DNA of 64,000 nucleotides from positions 248,001 through 312,000 of the forward strand of contig JAAWWF010000004.1 in the NCBI GenBank assembly GCA_021404565.1, written 5' to 3'. A program made the position numbers and the translations under genes. Each line of letters opens with the position of its first letter. Positions within the stretch are counted from its first letter, which is position 1. Source of the stretch: Roseivirga sp. (lineage in GTDB: Bacteria > Bacteroidota > Bacteroidia > Cytophagales > Cyclobacteriaceae). The notes under the pieces were generated by a model. It saw only the letters and a program-made list of their open reading frames with translations. It was not told the DNA's origin and did no database searches. Of the stretch, positions 50,742 to 59,792 are shown piece after piece.

Positions 50742-52358
50742 TTAACCTTCAGACCAGGGTTTATGATATAAGTAGATGAGGCAATATCCGTCTGTTGTCC
50801 CATGAAAGGCATTCATTGGATTTATATCAGGGACCTTGCTTTCGAGGTTTTTTCCAAACCGGGGTAATCTTCCATTAATTGTCATTGACAGGCCATTTCC
50901 AGTAACCAGTGATTCAATGTGAGTTCTTAATTTTATGGCTCGTTCAGTCGCGGTATTTGGACTTTCAGTGATAGTGGCCACACCTTCTACTTGTATGTGC
51001 AAATCTATTCGGTTAGCTCTTTTAAAATTCTTTAAGGTTTCCACCAATGAGTCAAATACAGCCTGATTTGCTCTGATGTTCAGGTCGGTTTGATTGAATT
51101 GAGTATAGCCCGAAACCCTTTCCTGTAAGAAAGATTCTCCCCGGTGAGGGTTTGCTGGCATAGATAAAAAGAGAGGGTTTTTGTCAAGTCCTCTCAGTTT
51201 TGATGCTGGCACTCCCTTTTCAGTTGATAGTTCATTTTCAGCATCAATCGCCTTGTTATGTCCGCTGGGAGAAGACCTGCTTGCCCTGTCAGCTCCTCTT
51301 GTCTCCACATTAGTTTTCGCGTGGCCACATATTTCGTGACCGATGGTGAGCCATAAAGGTCTCGACTGTCTTTCTTCCGTAGCCGAATGTGGTTGACCGG
51401 TCCAGTGGCCTGATTTAAAAGGAGCGTCCGGATGGCGAATATTGATGACAATTGGGTCATTCCGGCCCTGGTGGTTGGACCATATGTCAGGTATTAAATT
51501 GATTATGGGCGTGTGGCTTTTGGCCCCCGGCATATGTGTTTCTACTGTACGCAGGCAACCACATCCTTTTTGGTTACTGGCTGGAACAGGAGTTGTCGTA
51601 TCCACTTTAATTGTGCTGCCTACCAAGGAAGTTAACGGGCACAGCTCAGCGAAGGCCTCCGCTACTATTTCATCGTCTGTTTTCCCTCCGGGTTTTAGTG
51701 GATTGGCACCTCGTCTCGGGCCAATTTTCCAGTCGCCCGCAATGGTGTTTTCGGATAGAGATTGGTTTATTCCCGGGTGTGATGCTCCCTGCTGTAAGGT
51801 ATGTGTAAGCTCATGGGCAAGCAGATGCTGTCCCTGAGCAGTATGGGGCCTGTATTTTCCTTCATTAAAGTAAACGTCATTACCCACAGTAAAGGCATTG
51901 GCATTTAATTCCTGATTCAATTGGACTGCGGTATTACCAGTATGAATGTTAACACTGGAGAAGTCAGCCCCGAAGTGATGTTCCATATGGCTTTTCGTCT
52001 GATTATCTAAGCGACTACCTTGTCCACGGGTCTGTTGAATAGTGTTTTCGACCTGAGCTGTAGGTCCGATTGGCCCTCCCGGTGCCGCCTCTGTTTGAAT
52101 AGCCTCATCATTGATGGGTTGCCTTTGAATTTCTTCTTTTTCACAGGCGGCACATTTTCGCTGCACCGGAGTGGTACGACTTTGAGGAGTCTTTGTCAAT
52201 TGATCAGCCATACGGTTGGCCTCCTGTTCATAACGGTCGTTAGGTCGTCCAATTACGAGCTTAGCCTGAACTTTCCTTTGGCTTCCGGAAAGGGTAGTTG
52301 CCCGGTTAATACTGACCGGCTGGCTTTTAGATTTGTTATGATAATCAGATTGATACAT
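50742..52358 (-). CDS. DUF4157 (eCIS core) protein with HExxGH putative metallopeptidase domain
   Basis: The protein is 538 residues. Shared leader KLVIGRPNDRYEQEANRMAD at 33-52; spacer with RKCAACEKEE (C69, C72); core ~105-190 ending LLAHELTHTLQQ (182-186). A second zinc motif, LTIGHEICGHAKTN (HExxGH at 341-346), is followed by GHNKAIDAENEL (367-376), which could supply a further ligand, as in effector-type zinc peptidases. Residues ~425-510 (IDLHIQVEGVATITESPNTA, TERAIKLRTHIESL) have an OmpA-like alpha/beta rhythm. I infer a metallopeptidase payload. Its start is 1 bp beyond the stop of the upstream 719-residue gene. Confidence 0.85.
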   Translation of the reverse strand: MYQSDYHNKSKSQPVSINRATTLSGSQRKVQAKLVIGRPNDRYEQEANRMADQLTKTPQSRTTPVQRKCAACEKEEIQRQPINDEAIQTEAAPGGPIGPTAQVENTIQQTRGQGSRLDNQTKSHMEHHFGADFSSVNIHTGNTAVQLNQELNANAFTVGNDVYFNEGKYRPHTAQGQHLLAHELTHTLQQGASHPGINQSLSENTIAGDWKIGPRRGANPLKPGGKTDDEIVAEAFAELCPLTSLVGSTIKVDTTTPVPASNQKGCGCLRTVETHMPGAKSHTPIINLIPDIWSNHQGRNDPIVINIRHPDAPFKSGHWTGQPHSATEERQSRPLWLTIGHEICGHAKTNVETRGADRASRSSPSGHNKAIDAENELSTEKGVPASKLRGLDKNPLFLSMPANPHRGESFLQERVSGYTQFNQTDLNIRANQAVFDSLVETLKNFKRANRIDLHIQVEGVATITESPNTATERAIKLRTHIESLVTGNGLSMTINGRLPRFGKNLESKVPDINPMNAFHGTTDGYCLIYLYHKPWSEG

Positions 52359-52359
52359 A

Positions 52360-54519
52360 TCAGAAAGGGTTTGATCCGAGGTTGAGTCCTTTGTCGTTGA
52401 ATTGATCCCATGCTATCCTGAATTTAGGAGCGACAGGGACACCAGCTGTTTTACCTTCTTTTACTGCGGCTATGAACTTGCTTCTGGCAAATGTGAGTGT
52501 AGTAATGTAGCTGGCCATAAACTCATTCACACTGTCTTGTGGATGGCCTGCACCGGTGCTTTCAGTAAGATCATAGAGGCTTTCCTTGGCTAGTTTGGCA
52601 GCTTCTGAGCCTTCGGGCACAGCAATGCTTGTGACACTTCCTGTATCGAGAGGAGCCAACAGGTCCATCCAGAGCTGATTTAAGGTAGTATCCGAGCTTA
52701 GCTGATGGAGGGCCTGAGTGTTGTTTCTTAATGACTTATCAAGCTTCAGTGTTTCCGCCTGAGTTTTCAGTGCACTATTGGCTGGATTTTCAAGGTCAAG
52801 GTTATCGGTAGCCAGACCAACCACATCAAATATAAAGTGGACGAATTCATGAATGTAAGCAACCTCTTCATCTGCGACCACCAGTTGACCTCCCACCAGC
52901 AGTGAATCCCCGGAAAATTTACTTTCCCGGTTTTGATTGGCAAGATTGACCCTGAATTCGAGACCGTCTTGCTTGACTTGCTTTTTTAATTTGATTTTCG
53001 CTTCGTCCGAGAGGTTGTCAATAAAGGTTTTGAGTTGGGTAGCCCCTGCCAGAGAAAGCATTCTTCCTTCCTGAGTAAAGGTAATGCCATAATCCGTTTC
53101 AATAGCCTTTAGTATGGCCTGTTGCTTTTGAACGGCTGCTTCATCCGTTGTGTCGTCTGGAGTTAAGGCCCCGGACGACAGGTTAATATTCATGGTGCTA
53201 AGACCAGAGTCGGCCTGTAAGAGTATTTGGCCGGTGCCGTCAGCTTTGATCCTTACGTCCAGCACTTTCTTATAGCCATTTTTGGAGCTATCGAGCAAAA
53301 CACTGTTTGTGGCTGATTCTGTGACCGTGAGCATTCCGGTTGTCCGTGCATAGGTGACTGTAAGCTTACCACCAGGCATCGAGTACCTGACTGACGAAGG
53401 AGTCATTTCTGTTTTAAGCCCTGAGGGTTCTTCCAGAATGGTTTCGCTCGGAGAGAAGAGGTCTTGTAAACCTCTTCTGATCTGCTGTGCCTTAGACCCA
53501 TCGTAGCGGTATACGTAGGTAATGTCATCGTCTGCTTCGGGGTCAAGAGCGGTCTGTGTTTGAGAGCTCATGATCATCATCCCACTCTCAATGGGTTTTA
53601 CGCTGCCTATTTCAAATCCGGCTTCCGGGATAGTTCGGGGGGGAGTCCCAGCCAATGAACCCGTGAATTCGATCCTAAGATTGGTCCCCTTTTTGGTAAC
53701 GCGGATCGGAGCATTGACAAAAGCCAGATAGGTTGTCCCATCTTCCATTTCGCTGAACCTCATCCGGTCAAAGATCAATTTAAGTTTAGGTTTGGGCTCA
53801 GCAGGAGGAGCCTCGGTTTTGGGTGGCTCTTGCTTTCTGATTACGGATTTTCCCTGCTGCAGGGTGTGTGTTAGCTCATGCGCCAGGAGGTGTTTTCCCG
53901 ATCTGGTTTCGGGGTTGTATTTGCCTTGATTGAAGAAGATGTTGTTACCAGTAGCAAAGGCCTGGGCATTCAGTTTTGCACTCAGCTTGTGAGCATTGCT
54001 ATCGTTGTGAATTTTGACCTGACTGAAATCGGCACCCATGCGAGACTCCATAAACGATCGGGTAGAAGTGGGGAGTGGACTGCCACCACCTCTGCTCTGT
54101 TCAATTTTAGTCTGAATGTTTTGCCGAGCTATCCGGGAAGGTTGATTGTCTTTTTTAGTTTGAATTTCATCCTCCGCTTTAAGTTGGATTTTAGGCTTCA
54201 GTTCTTCCTCATCCATTCTCATAATTGATGGAATGGGCTTTGTCTGAACTTCTTCTTCCCTCGTTTTTTGAAGAATGGGTTTTTGTTGAACGCCCTCTTC
54301 CTGATCACGAGTGACACATTTCCTTTGAATGGCAGGTTTTTGAGAGGCAGAGGTTTTTACTACCTGGTCGGCCACACGGTCGGCTTCCTGCTCGTATTTA
54401 TCATTGGGCTGGCCTATAGTGAGTTTGGTTTGAATTAGCGTATTATTATAAGTTCCCTTATTGTTTATAGAGGCTGGTATACTGGCCGAATTTGACTTTT
54501 GAAGTAGGTTTGTTAACAT
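52360..54519 (-). CDS. DUF4157 (eCIS core) protein with HEFVH putative metallopeptidase domain
   Basis: The protein is 719 residues. Shared leader KLTIGQPNDKYEQEADRVAD at 32-51. The acidic spacer at ~64-125 is very close to that of the 504-residue protein, but its CxxC is reduced to KCVTR. The core at ~140-222 ends LLAHELTHTLQQ (214-218). Residues ~235-480 are beta-rich (LKLIFDRMRFSEMEDGTTYL onward) and may be a delivery or autoprocessing module. The C-terminal domain has a gluzincin-like site: VAYIHEFVHFIFDVVG (HExxH at 557-561) and SVNEFMASYITTL about 105 residues later (Glu ~666). This is a plausible zinc peptidase effector. It lies between the 1744- and 538-residue genes in the operon. 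Confidence 0.85.
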   Translation of the reverse strand: MLTNLLQKSNSASIPASINNKGTYNNTLIQTKLTIGQPNDKYEQEADRVADQVVKTSASQKPAIQRKCVTRDQEEGVQQKPILQKTREEEVQTKPIPSIMRMDEEELKPKIQLKAEDEIQTKKDNQPSRIARQNIQTKIEQSRGGGSPLPTSTRSFMESRMGADFSQVKIHNDSNAHKLSAKLNAQAFATGNNIFFNQGKYNPETRSGKHLLAHELTHTLQQGKSVIRKQEPPKTEAPPAEPKPKLKLIFDRMRFSEMEDGTTYLAFVNAPIRVTKKGTNLRIEFTGSLAGTPPRTIPEAGFEIGSVKPIESGMMIMSSQTQTALDPEADDDITYVYRYDGSKAQQIRRGLQDLFSPSETILEEPSGLKTEMTPSSVRYSMPGGKLTVTYARTTGMLTVTESATNSVLLDSSKNGYKKVLDVRIKADGTGQILLQADSGLSTMNINLSSGALTPDDTTDEAAVQKQQAILKAIETDYGITFTQEGRMLSLAGATQLKTFIDNLSDEAKIKLKKQVKQDGLEFRVNLANQNRESKFSGDSLLVGGQLVVADEEVAYIHEFVHFIFDVVGLATDNLDLENPANSALKTQAETLKLDKSLRNNTQALHQLSSDTTLNQLWMDLLAPLDTGSVTSIAVPEGSEAAKLAKESLYDLTESTGAGHPQDSVNEFMASYITTLTFARSKFIAAVKEGKTAGVPVAPKFRIAWDQFNDKGLNLGSNPF

Positions 54520-54553
54520 ATAGTCTAAATGAGATGAGGTTAAAAAACTAATG

Positions 54554-57500
54554 CTAATTCAATTTTTTAATACGATCTCCAAGAGTATCGATATAACGAC
54601 CTCGATCAGCATTAAACTTGTTATAAATGCGTTGTCCTGCACTGGCACTACCGGTGGCCATGATTAACTCCTCTTCTGTGGCAGAAGGATTATTTTCCAG
54701 TGCAAGAAGTATTAATTTAATCTTCCTTAGTCTCCCTAGGCTGTTCTCGATGGTTTTTGGAGTTACATCCAATTGTTCGGCAAGTTGTTTTTGAGTCTTT
54801 CGTTGGGATGACTCTTGATTATCCAAAATAGCTATATCGAGATCGTTAGCTGCATTAGTTCTGTCATCAGCACTGGTATATCCTGGTCCATCGGCCATTT
54901 TTGAAATTTCATCAAGTGTCTTATCAGGGATATGGCTAAAATCTCTGCCCCTGTTTTTATAGAGGGTATATTGCCATTGTGATTTGGTTTTAAGGTGGTG
55001 CCTTAAATCATTGGCATATTCAGCCTTGCGAAGGTTTAAAAGTTCATCTGCATCCATATTGAGTATGGGATCCTGATCGTCCTTGATAGTCGGGATAGTA
55101 ATCGGAGTTTCTGAGGAACCATCGAGTTTGTAAGCCTCAAATTTGATAGAATCGATAAATGGAGTTTTGCTAAAAGTTTGGGCTTGATTGTCCTTGTTTT
55201 GGATTGTGCCACTTTTATAACTGGTTATAAATTTGACTTTTAGTTTTTCTCCTGCCTCTACTCGGGTTTTCAGAGGTTTTTCTGCATCTCTTTCCATCTT
55301 GGAGTTGAATTTGTAGCTTGAAGGGACAAGGTTCCAGGTTTGTGCCGGACCGTGCAGATTATTGTTCAAAACATGAGCTCTCATCACCTGTCTTGCATAA
55401 ACGGTTTTGTCTGGAAAGTCTTTTTTCCTCCAGACTGGCTGATTGTCGCTGTTGTACCCTGTCTCATAGCCCCGGGACGAAGGTGCGTCACCAAATAGCT
55501 TTTCCGTTTTTTCCAGAGCACTGTTAAAAGTGGAGTTAATGTCTGTCCAGCTAAGAGGGTTGCTTCCGGTAGATGAATCTGCTTTACTAGAAACCTGACC
55601 TTGGGTATTCCCGGCAAATTTTGTCAAAGGATTGGCAATTACAATTCCTGCCTTTGAACCGTTCATTTGAAAGGTGACATTAGATGTTTCAGTAACGGTT
55701 TCCTGAATTATATTGGCTTCGTTGATAAGGTCAGGTAGAAGGTTTATCTTTTGCTGAATTGTATTTTGAATACCTTCTATTTTTGTTTTGTTTTCCGGTG
55801 TATCCTCAATGCTCTCTATTCCTTTTTCTAGTCCCTCAATCTCTCCATACAAAGTCTTAAGGCGTCCTAATGCAGATCCTTCGGTAGCGGTTTTATCGTT
55901 TTTCACTACTTTGATCCAATCCGTCATGGGTTTGGGGTGAGCCGAAGCCATCCAAAGCTCTGCTTTTTTACCCTTGGTTTTATAGAAGATTTCGTGAGAT
56001 TTTCCTGACTTGTCTTTAAAGCCTTTTTTGTTCTTTGCCCAATTGACAAACCTGTTTTTCAGGTCTTTAAGCTTCTTCTTACCCTTGTCATAAACTCCTT
56101 TTCCCTTACCATAAAGCTTCTTACCCTGCTTTACCAGCCAGCCAATTATAGGATCAACCACTTTATCCACAGGTTTCTGAATAGTCTTGATCACTTTACT
56201 GACTGATTTGCCAATACCACCCAGGCCTGCCAGGTTGGCAAGGAGCCCCAGAATAACGGGCACACCACGACCCATGGCACCTTCTACAGCATTACCGGCC
56301 TTTTTGATCTGTCCTCTTGCCAGTGGGCCTACGGTATCGAACACAGCGGTGACAAAGCCAATGATCTGATCTTTGCGCTCCACCAGGAACATAACAAAGT
56401 CGTAGAGCATGAGTACCGCCTTGACAATGGCACTGGCAGGGTTGAGCAGACCGATCAGCCATTTGATACCCGCTTTAACCACCTCTATGGTGACCAGATT
56501 GCGGATTTTCTCCATGGCCATCTCCTTGATCTCAGTAAATTTGTCCTTGATGCGTTCCCAGAGGGCGATCGGGCCTTTGGTAATGAGGTCTTTCACAAAC
56601 TGGAAGGTCTTTTCCATACCACTGACTACCTGCTCACCCTTGGGCCCAATACGCTTTACCACCTTGGCACGAATGCGGTCATAGGTCAGGCCAAGAATCT
56701 GCATAACCAAAGAGAAAATTCCTTTGAGGTCGAATTTCTCAGGAAGCTGAATGGGTACATCAGACATGGCACCAGTAAGCCAGGAGATGAGGCCGCTGAT
56801 CAGGTGTTTTTTAATGTTCTTGACAAACTGGTCAATACCCAGCTTAACCCCACCAGCTACATGCCCAAAGAAGGCAGCCGGATTTTTGAAAATAATACCA
56901 ATCGTTTCCCCCGCCTTGTTGATAAAGTTGAGAATGGGAGTGGGATCAATACCCGCCACCTTGCAGGTGGCCATAAAGGCGATCTTTAAAGCTTCGGCAA
57001 AGTCTCCTTTGAGCATGGCCCCGGCAAACTGCACAGCGGCCGTCAGCACACCTTCAAAAGCACTGAGTACAGAGTTGATGGCTTTGCCAAGGGCATTCGC
57101 CAGGGCTTCTACGCCTTTTTTCAGGCCGTCAGCTACCTTGTTTACAAGTTTTTTGGCGCCATCTACGGTTTTATCTATAAAGGCATTGACGCGCTTTCTG
57201 AGTGCGGGGAAGTGCTTCAGGTATTTATTGGCTTTTTCTTTGAGCCAACTGCCGAACTTGTCCAGCTTATCAATGATCCATTTCCTGCCTGCTTCAATCA
57301 GCGCGAGTGCTGCTTTTTTGGCTTTATCGATGATGAACTTTACTGCTTTTCTGATCGCGTCAAAAATCTTCCCGATCTTCTCGGTAACCCAGCTCACGGC
57401 ACTGCTCACTGCATCTTTAAACTTACCCCACCAGCTTTTGTCCTTGCTGTTCTTTTTAGCTGCTTCTTTTTCTGTCTTCGCCTGTTTTTCTCCTTCCTTC

Positions 57501-59788
57501 TTCTTGGTGGCAGCTTCTCCTTCTGCGTCTTTGAGCTTTTTCTCGCCTTCCGCCTGATCCTTCTTAATACGGGTATTTACATCCTTATTGGCTTTGGCCT
57601 TTTCTTTATCCGCCTCTGAGCTGAAAGCGTTCATTTGCGTTTCAGCTTCCTCTACGCCCTTTTTTTGTTCTGCCGCGATGGCATTTCGATTCTCATCTAC
57701 AAGGTCCTGCTGTTGTTTTTCAGCATCCTTGTTCATTTTTTCTACCTCAGCCTGCTTTTCGTTGATGGCTTTCTGCTTGTCGGTATCTCTTTTTTGAGCA
57801 GCCGCCTGGGTTTCTTGTCGGGGTTTGGCGAGCGTTTTCTCCATTTTCGGAGCCAGATCCAGGTCAGTTTGTCTGCGCACTGACTCGGGAAGGGGTAATG
57901 TGACAAAGTCTGCCATGGCCTGATCTTCGCCCGTGGTAGCGGTCGATTGAAGGGTGGCATCTATGACGACTTCCTTTGGCTCTTCAAAGAAGAGGGGTTG
58001 GATGTTTTGTTGTCCGGGATTGTTATTGATTTCTTTGGCGGATTCCTGCTTTTCTTTGTTGACCTGATCTTTGGCTTCCTTGCTTTGGTTTTCAGCCCTT
58101 TGTGGGTTCGCTTTGCCTTTAGTATCTATTTTGGGAGAGGCTCCGGCCTTGGTGTTAAGCCCTGCATCTTGGGTATTAATGCCACCCATCAGGTTTTTGA
58201 ACTTGTCAAACAGCCAGGAGAAGAATCCGCCCGATTCTTCCTTGGCAGGTTTTCCCTTGTCTAGCTTATCGTCCACTTTATAAGAAGGCAGTGGTGCTCC
58301 TTCCTGATGAGGCTCCAATTGCAGAGCGCCTGGTTCAGCCTCTGTTATTCCGTCATTTAAGCTAGCTGAGGTACCATTGCCAGGGTCATTGGCATTTTTG
58401 GTTTTCTGATCTTTTACACCATTGGTTCCAGCTGTGAGCTTGGGTGCGTCAGTCGATGCAGATTGTTTTTCCGCTCCTAGTTTCTGGTTGAGGGTATCAC
58501 CCATAGTGGGGAAGGCCATGGCTACCTGTGAGGCGCCTGCACCAGTGAAACTGGCCATTGCTTGCTCAGAGTTACCCTCCATTCCAAGGGCCTTCACCTC
58601 GCTTACTTCTTCTTCCTGATAGCTGGCTGCTCTTTGAGTAATAGGGTTTTCTTTCTGAAGATCCTCCTGTGGCTCTGTGACGGGAGGGCCTCCGGTTCCG
58701 CTTGCTGCGGGTGGACTCACAGGGGGATTGCCGGCCCCGGCCGTATCTGTGCTACCTGAAGGAGTCTGTGGGGCATCAGCACCTCCTGTTTGAGCTGGTG
58801 AATCTGACGGACTTCCTGTATTGGCAGAGGCATTGCTGTCGGCAGGAGGCGGATTGTCTGCCGGAGGAACCGCTGCCTGTTGTGGAGCGGTAGCTGGTTC
58901 TGCAGCCGACATATTGATGTCTTCAGGAGCTTCTTCTTCTACCGGCTTTTTCTTCAGTGAGGCACCCTGTTGCACGGTATGGGTAGCCTCATGTGCAATC
59001 AGATGGTCTCCGGCTGTAGTGCCCGGATTGTATTTACCTTCATTGAAAAAGATGTGATTCTGATTGGCAAAAGCCTGTGCTCCCAGTGATTGGTTAAGTT
59101 GAACAGCATTGCTGTCGGTATGAACCCGGACACCGCTTAGGTCGGCATTGACATGTGGTTCTACTTTGCTAATGGTGGATTGAGGCAGGGGAGTACCTCC
59201 GGCTTTTGCCGAGTCCAGTTTGCTTTCAAAGCCCTGGGAAACCGTGGTACTTCCGTCCTTACTTTGGATCAAGCCATCTTCAGCCTGGTCAGTGTCCCCT
59301 GGCATTGCCTGAACCTGGTCTTCCTCTTCAGGGGACGACTGTACTTCAGGCTCTTCTTCTGTGGATGCCTGAAGCTCTGGCTCTTCTTCCTGTGAGGCTT
59401 GAATTTCTTCTTCGGCTACAGCGCTTCGCTGGATTTCAGGCTTCTGACTTAATTGCTCCTTGTCAGCTTGTTTGGAGATTTCCGGTCTGGGGTTGGTGAC
59501 AACCTGATCTGCTACGGCATCTGCTTCCTGTTCATACTTATCTCCCGGCTGCCCCACTTTGAGCCTGGTTTGTATACTGTTTTTCCAAAGGCCCGAGGTG
59601 GTCGAAGTTCCATTTCGAAATGAGGTTTCCGAACCAATGGGCCGGTTGGTTTGCAAAAAGGGCTGAATAAGCTTCTCTAAACTATCATTAGGGCCTGGCT
59701 TGGTCTGAACAGCTGGTTTGGTTTTGACTGCCTTGGCTGATGCCTTGTTACTGGGTTTCGATATGGGAGCTGTTTTGACCTCGGCCAT
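54554..59788 (-). CDS. Giant DUF4157 (eCIS core) protein with coiled coil, amphipathic region and nuclease-like C-terminus
   Basis: The protein is 1744 residues. The leader KVGQPGDKYEQEADAVADQV at 77-96 is preceded by a Lys/Pro/Ala-rich ~70-residue extension. Acidic repeats EEEPELQAS, EEEPEVQSS and EEEDQVQA lie at ~126-160. The core at ~195-275 ends LIAHEATHTVQQ (HEATH 266-270). A Pro/Ser/Thr linker (~285-480) leads to a charged coiled coil (~655-800) and long amphipathic helices (~800-1280) with hydrophobic runs. At ~1460-1500, ARQVMRAHVLNNNLHGPAQT, then WNLVPSSYKFN and MERDAE, resemble the (R)xHxLNxxLxGP..N..P motif of non-specific endonuclease toxins. The last ~120 residues hold a helix-turn-helix (TQKQLAEQLDVTPKTIENSL). 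It starts 4 bp after the ATPase stop. Confidence 0.87.
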   Translation of the reverse strand: MAEVKTAPISKPSNKASAKAVKTKPAVQTKPGPNDSLEKLIQPFLQTNRPIGSETSFRNGTSTTSGLWKNSIQTRLKVGQPGDKYEQEADAVADQVVTNPRPEISKQADKEQLSQKPEIQRSAVAEEEIQASQEEEPELQASTEEEPEVQSSPEEEDQVQAMPGDTDQAEDGLIQSKDGSTTVSQGFESKLDSAKAGGTPLPQSTISKVEPHVNADLSGVRVHTDSNAVQLNQSLGAQAFANQNHIFFNEGKYNPGTTAGDHLIAHEATHTVQQGASLKKKPVEEEAPEDINMSAAEPATAPQQAAVPPADNPPPADSNASANTGSPSDSPAQTGGADAPQTPSGSTDTAGAGNPPVSPPAASGTGGPPVTEPQEDLQKENPITQRAASYQEEEVSEVKALGMEGNSEQAMASFTGAGASQVAMAFPTMGDTLNQKLGAEKQSASTDAPKLTAGTNGVKDQKTKNANDPGNGTSASLNDGITEAEPGALQLEPHQEGAPLPSYKVDDKLDKGKPAKEESGGFFSWLFDKFKNLMGGINTQDAGLNTKAGASPKIDTKGKANPQRAENQSKEAKDQVNKEKQESAKEINNNPGQQNIQPLFFEEPKEVVIDATLQSTATTGEDQAMADFVTLPLPESVRRQTDLDLAPKMEKTLAKPRQETQAAAQKRDTDKQKAINEKQAEVEKMNKDAEKQQQDLVDENRNAIAAEQKKGVEEAETQMNAFSSEADKEKAKANKDVNTRIKKDQAEGEKKLKDAEGEAATKKKEGEKQAKTEKEAAKKNSKDKSWWGKFKDAVSSAVSWVTEKIGKIFDAIRKAVKFIIDKAKKAALALIEAGRKWIIDKLDKFGSWLKEKANKYLKHFPALRKRVNAFIDKTVDGAKKLVNKVADGLKKGVEALANALGKAINSVLSAFEGVLTAAVQFAGAMLKGDFAEALKIAFMATCKVAGIDPTPILNFINKAGETIGIIFKNPAAFFGHVAGGVKLGIDQFVKNIKKHLISGLISWLTGAMSDVPIQLPEKFDLKGIFSLVMQILGLTYDRIRAKVVKRIGPKGEQVVSGMEKTFQFVKDLITKGPIALWERIKDKFTEIKEMAMEKIRNLVTIEVVKAGIKWLIGLLNPASAIVKAVLMLYDFVMFLVERKDQIIGFVTAVFDTVGPLARGQIKKAGNAVEGAMGRGVPVILGLLANLAGLGGIGKSVSKVIKTIQKPVDKVVDPIIGWLVKQGKKLYGKGKGVYDKGKKKLKDLKNRFVNWAKNKKGFKDKSGKSHEIFYKTKGKKAELWMASAHPKPMTDWIKVVKNDKTATEGSALGRLKTLYGEIEGLEKGIESIEDTPENKTKIEGIQNTIQQKINLLPDLINEANIIQETVTETSNVTFQMNGSKAGIVIANPLTKFAGNTQGQVSSKADSSTGSNPLSWTDINSTFNSALEKTEKLFGDAPSSRGYETGYNSDNQPVWRKKDFPDKTVYARQVMRAHVLNNNLHGPAQTWNLVPSSYKFNSKMERDAEKPLKTRVEAGEKLKVKFITSYKSGTIQNKDNQAQTFSKTPFIDSIKFEAYKLDGSSETPITIPTIKDDQDPILNMDADELLNLRKAEYANDLRHHLKTKSQWQYTLYKNRGRDFSHIPDKTLDEISKMADGPGYTSADDRTNAANDLDIAILDNQESSQRKTQKQLAEQLDVTPKTIENSLGRLRKIKLILLALENNPSATEEELIMATGSASAGQRIYNKFNADRGRYIDTLGDRIKKLN

Positions 59789-59792
59789 CGAA

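Noticed and set aside
56751-57557. A 268-residue plus-strand frame antisense to the 1744-residue gene
   Set aside because: It lies wholly inside a clearly coding region whose Lys/Ala-rich helices explain the open opposite frame. Sequence is Ser/Phe/Leu-rich without any family pattern.
46208-59788. Taking HELTH in each DUF4157 core as the toxic protease activity
   Set aside because: The motif is common to all DUF4157 proteins whatever their C-terminal domain, so it more likely serves processing or loading, or is structural. The variable C-termini are better toxin candidates.
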